A stretch of 7,017 nt of DNA from Desulfovibrio sp. GTDB lineage: Bacteria > Desulfobacterota > Desulfovibrionia > Desulfovibrionales > Desulfovibrionaceae. Of the stretch, positions 5,136 to 7,017 are shown one piece after another. The position numbers and the translations under genes are program-made. The notes beneath the pieces are model-generated. The model searched no databases. It was not told the DNA's origin and was given only the letters and a program-made list of their open reading frames with translations. The stretch is taken from contig DQED01000247.1 of NCBI GenBank assembly GCA_003525525.1, positions 252-7,268 of the forward strand, written 5' to 3'. Numbering within the stretch: position 1 is the first letter of the stretch; each line of letters opens with the position of its first letter.

Positions 5136-6214
5136 AGCGTCTCGCAGCCGTCGGCCGTGATCAGCGCCATGTGCTCCCAGCGCGCGCCGCCCCATTCGGG
5201 GTAGTACAGGCCCGGTTCCACCGTGACCACCATGCCCGGTTCGAGGACGCCCTCGGAGGTCGGGTTGAGGCTGGGGCCCTCGTGGGTTTCGAGCCCGATG
5301 CCGTGCCCCAGGGAATGCGTGAAGCGCTCGGCCACGCCCTCGCGCACGAAGACCTCCCGGGCCAGCCCGTAGGCTTCGCGGAAGGAGAGCCCCGGCCGCA
5401 GCCTGTCGAGTACGGCCGTCTGGGCGCGCTTTACCCGGTCGAGCAGGGTGACGAAACGCTCGGGCGGGTTGTTGCCCACCCAGACCGTGCGCGTCTGGTC
5501 GGAGCAGTAGTCGTCGCGACGGCCGCCCACGTCCACGAGCACCAGGCATTCGTCGCGGATCACGGTTTCGCCGGGGATGGCGTGGGGCAGGGCGGCGTTG
5601 GCGTCCACGCCCACGATGGAGGAAAAGGCCAGCTCGCTGGCCCCGAGTTCGCGGAAGAGCTTTTCGATCTCCCAGGCGGCCTGCGCCTCGGTGCGGCCGG
5701 GCACGAGCACCTCGGGCAGGCGGGCCATGACCGCGTGGTTGACGACGGCGGAACGGCGCATGCGCGCGATCTCGTCGGCGTCCTTGATCAGGCGCAGCGG
5801 CTCCACGGCCTGGGGCACGGGGAAGAGGTCGATGTGCTCGGCGAGCTTGGCGTGGGTGTCGAAGGAGAGGGCCGTGGGCTCGAAGCCCAGCCGCGCGATG
5901 CCCCGGTCCTTGAGGAAATCGGCGATGGAGGCGAAGCGTCCGGCCCCGTAGATGCACAGGTCCCTGGCCGGCCACAGACGCAGGGCCGCGTCGCGGTAGC
6001 GGGCGTCGGTGAAGAGCGCGTCGCGGCCGTTGGCCGCCACGCACAGGTAGCCCGCGGTCTCGTTGCACTGGGGATCGTGCAGTTCGAAGCCGCTCAGGTA
6101 GAATCTGTTGGCGGCGTGGGAAACAAACAGGGCCTCGTGGCCGGCGGCCGCGAGGCGTTCGCGCAGCCGGTCGCGCCGGGCCGCGTACACGGCCGTGTCC
6201 AGGGCGTCGTTCAC
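5132..6214 (-). CDS. M24-family metallopeptidase, aminopeptidase P / Xaa-Pro type
   Basis: A cytoplasmic protein of 360 residues, normal for the short bacterial aminopeptidase P-like group, which removes N-terminal residues preceding proline. An N-terminal creatinase-like domain (about 10-130) precedes the pita-bread catalytic domain (about 145-358). The dimetal ligands are all visible: D228 (LVDVGG), D239 (CSDQTRT), H304 (SLGHGIGLETHEGP), E333 (TVEPGLYY) and E347 (RWEHMALI). H211 in LPHAIPGE is the usual substrate-binding His. The start is uncertain: a GTG at 6226 has AAGGAG running directly into it, which is too close to work, whereas the GTG at 6214 has the same AAGGAG 11 nt upstream, so I chose 6214 (6226 would add four residues). 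A candidate promoter lies just upstream. It is the first gene of a unit with the DUF4911 gene, which overlaps its stop. Whether it is PepP, PepQ or a paralogue of unknown substrate cannot be settled here. Confidence 0.93.
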   Translation of the reverse strand: MNDALDTAVYAARRDRLRERLAAAGHEALFVSHAANRFYLSGFELHDPQCNETAGYLCVAANGRDALFTDARYRDAALRLWPARDLCIYGAGRFASIADFLKDRGIARLGFEPTALSFDTHAKLAEHIDLFPVPQAVEPLRLIKDADEIARMRRSAVVNHAVMARLPEVLVPGRTEAQAAWEIEKLFRELGASELAFSSIVGVDANAALPHAIPGETVIRDECLVLVDVGGRRDDYCSDQTRTVWVGNNPPERFVTLLDRVKRAQTAVLDRLRPGLSFREAYGLAREVFVREGVAERFTHSLGHGIGLETHEGPSLNPTSEGVLEPGMVVTVEPGLYYPEWGGARWEHMALITADGCETL

Positions 6215-6225
6215 GGAAAAGATCA

Positions 6226-6231
6226 CTCCTT
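6226..6231 (-). promoter_or_regulatory. Ribosome binding site that decides the M24 start
   Basis: AAGGAG on the minus strand shares its last G with the GTG at 6226 and lies 11 nt before the GTG at 6214. The zero spacing argues against 6226 as the start and for 6214. Confidence 0.55.
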
Positions 6232-6262
6232 GCGGGATCGGGCCGAAGCCCCTTGGCCGGCC

Positions 6263-6291
6263 GGTATCGCCAATCGCGCCGCCGGCGTCAA
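6263..6291 (-). promoter_or_regulatory. Candidate promoter for the M24-DUF4911 unit
   Basis: On the minus strand, TTGACG (6291-6286), a 17-nt spacer and GATACC (6268-6263) are seen. The -35 matches at 5/6 positions, the -10 only at 3/6. The predicted start near 6256 leaves a leader of about 40 nt to the GTG at 6214. Confidence 0.38.
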
Positions 6292-6389
6292 TGCCGCCTC
6301 GCCGGCCGGGCGGTGCGGACGCGCGCGGCGGCCACGGGAAAACGGGGGTTTGCCGGACAGTTCCGGCGGCGTTGCCGGCGGGGTCCGGA

Positions 6390-6408
6390 GCCGCCCGAAC
6401 CGGGCGGC
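6390..6408 (-). terminator. GC-rich hairpin just after the flavoprotein gene
   Basis: GCCGCCCG (6390-6397) and CGGGCGGC (6401-6408) form a perfect 8-bp stem with an AAC loop, starting 2 nt after the stop codon at 6410. A second stem, CCGGC/GCCGG, lies at 6363-6378. Neither is followed by a T-run on the minus strand, so termination would be of the T-less kind often proposed for high-GC genomes. The position supports a transcript end before the M24 promoter. Confidence 0.42.
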
Positions 6409-6409
6409 G

Positions 6410-7017
6410 TCACAGCGTATAGACCGTCTCGGGCGCGCCGGAAACCATGCGCTCGGCCCATTCCACGCCCTGCATGAAGGAGTGGTCCATGTTGCCGACC
6501 TCGTATTTCCAGCCGCCGAAACGGCCACGGGAAGAGACGCCCCGGTTTTCCAGGGCCGGTTGCAGCACGGCCAGGGCGGCGTCGCGCTCCAGGCAGGGGA
6601 TGGGGTAGGCGTAGTCCACGCGCATCTCCCAGGTGGAAACGAGGCGTTGCGCGTCCCCGGGGCTGATGAGCGTGGTGTTGACCAGCCCCTGCACGGTGCG
6701 GGGCACGAGGGTGTCGAGGTCTTCGGGCTTGTACGCGGAATAGCTCGTCTCGGTCATGATGGCGCGCTTTCTCGGTTTCGCGCCGTCGGGGTCCGGGGTG
6801 TTGTTGTAGGAATAGTTGTGGAAATTGGTCACCCGGTAGAACGGGCAGTCGGATTCGGGGAAATACATCCAGCAGCGCGGGTCGGGCGGCGCGCCGTGAA
6901 AGCCCAGGCCGTGGATGGCCGAGCCGTTGTGCTTGAGCCGGCCGGCGGCGTCGACCATGGCCGGGGCCGGGTCGGCCAGGACCTCGCGGACCAGCCGGTC
7001 GAGGGGCATGGTGGAGA
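6410..7017 (-). CDS. C-terminal part of an FAD-dependent amine-oxidase / UDP-galactopyranose-mutase-like protein (partial)
   Basis: About 202 residues are visible. The frame is open through the right edge, so the ATG at 7009 is internal; the phrase STMPLDRLVREVL is typical of the middle of this family ('STMPLPxLVxL'). The C-terminal flavin-contact region is clear: YPIPCLERD, then GRFGGWKYEVGNMDHSFMQGV about 20-40 residues before the end, a signature shared by UDP-galactopyranose-mutase-like and protoporphyrinogen-oxidase-like flavoproteins. Family members are usually 400-500 residues with an N-terminal Rossmann GxGxxG, which would lie beyond the window. Many sit in polysaccharide loci, but nothing here shows the substrate. 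The gene ends in TGA, immediately followed by a GC-rich hairpin, and is separated from the M24 gene by about 195 nt with a promoter. It is therefore probably a separate transcript. Confidence 0.85.
   Translation of the reverse strand, partial: STMPLDRLVREVLADPAPAMVDAAGRLKHNGSAIHGLGFHGAPPDPRCWMYFPESDCPFYRVTNFHNYSYNNTPDPDGAKPRKRAIMTETSYSAYKPEDLDTLVPRTVQGLVNTTLISPGDAQRLVSTWEMRVDYAYPIPCLERDAALAVLQPALENRGVSSRGRFGGWKYEVGNMDHSFMQGVEWAERMVSGAPETVYTL

Noticed and set aside
5136..6068. Upstream extension of the DUF4911 frame to an ATG at 6068
   Set aside because: This part is an alternate frame of the M24 peptidase and is almost entirely Arg/Gly/Pro/Ala. The protein-like sequence begins only after the GTG at 5135.
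1..7017. tRNA, rRNA, CRISPR array, transposase, attachment site or toxin-antitoxin signatures
   Set aside because: I looked for repeated spacer-like units, cloverleaf-like segments, direct-repeat target duplications and transposase motifs on both strands and saw none.

Overview
The window is high-GC bacterial chromosome with tightly packed genes, strong G/C preference at third codon positions and frequent GTG starts. The gene families fit best with a sulfate-reducing deltaproteobacterium of the Desulfovibrio / Solidesulfovibrio type, chiefly because of a DUF4911 protein and a single-domain receiver of the style common there. This taxonomic call is inference from recalled families, not from a marker gene. 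I see no rRNA, tRNA, CRISPR array, transposase or prophage gene; this looks like ordinary core chromosome.

Layout. (1) Positions 1-1762, minus strand: a two-gene unit. An MscS-superfamily channel with a C-terminal cyclic-nucleotide-binding domain is followed, through an ATGA stop/start overlap, by the N-terminal membrane part of a protein resembling membrane-embedded spermidine-synthase-like proteins, which runs off the left edge. (2) Positions 1827-3963, plus strand: a TatD-family metal-dependent hydrolase (divergent from the channel gene), an unrecognised 213-residue cytoplasmic protein, and a 125-residue stand-alone receiver with its own strong-looking promoter. (3) Positions 4063-6226, minus strand: an M24 (aminopeptidase P-like) metallopeptidase, a DUF4911 protein overlapping it by GTGA, and a receiver-HPt fusion convergent with the stand-alone receiver. 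(4) Positions 6410-7017, minus strand: the C-terminal part of an FAD-dependent amine-oxidase/UDP-galactopyranose-mutase-like protein, cut by the right edge.

How the genes may work together. The two convergent signalling genes at 3586-4770 encode only phosphoacceptor modules: a receiver, and a receiver plus a histidine phosphotransfer domain. No histidine kinase lies in the window, so they would be intermediates fed by kinases elsewhere. The channel carries a cyclic-nucleotide sensor and is probably ligand gated. The TatD and M24 enzymes are housekeeping-type hydrolases. Candidate sigma70-type promoters precede the channel, the stand-alone receiver and the M24 gene; all three share a TTGACGC -35 region and a 17-nt spacer, and two of them lie inside inverted repeats.

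I did not find a clearly new multi-gene system. The points most worth a second look are the cNMP-domain channel, the nested inverted repeats over the receiver promoter, the kinase-less phosphorelay pair, the unrecognised 213-residue protein, and a short stretch with coding-like composition on the minus strand between tatD and that protein.
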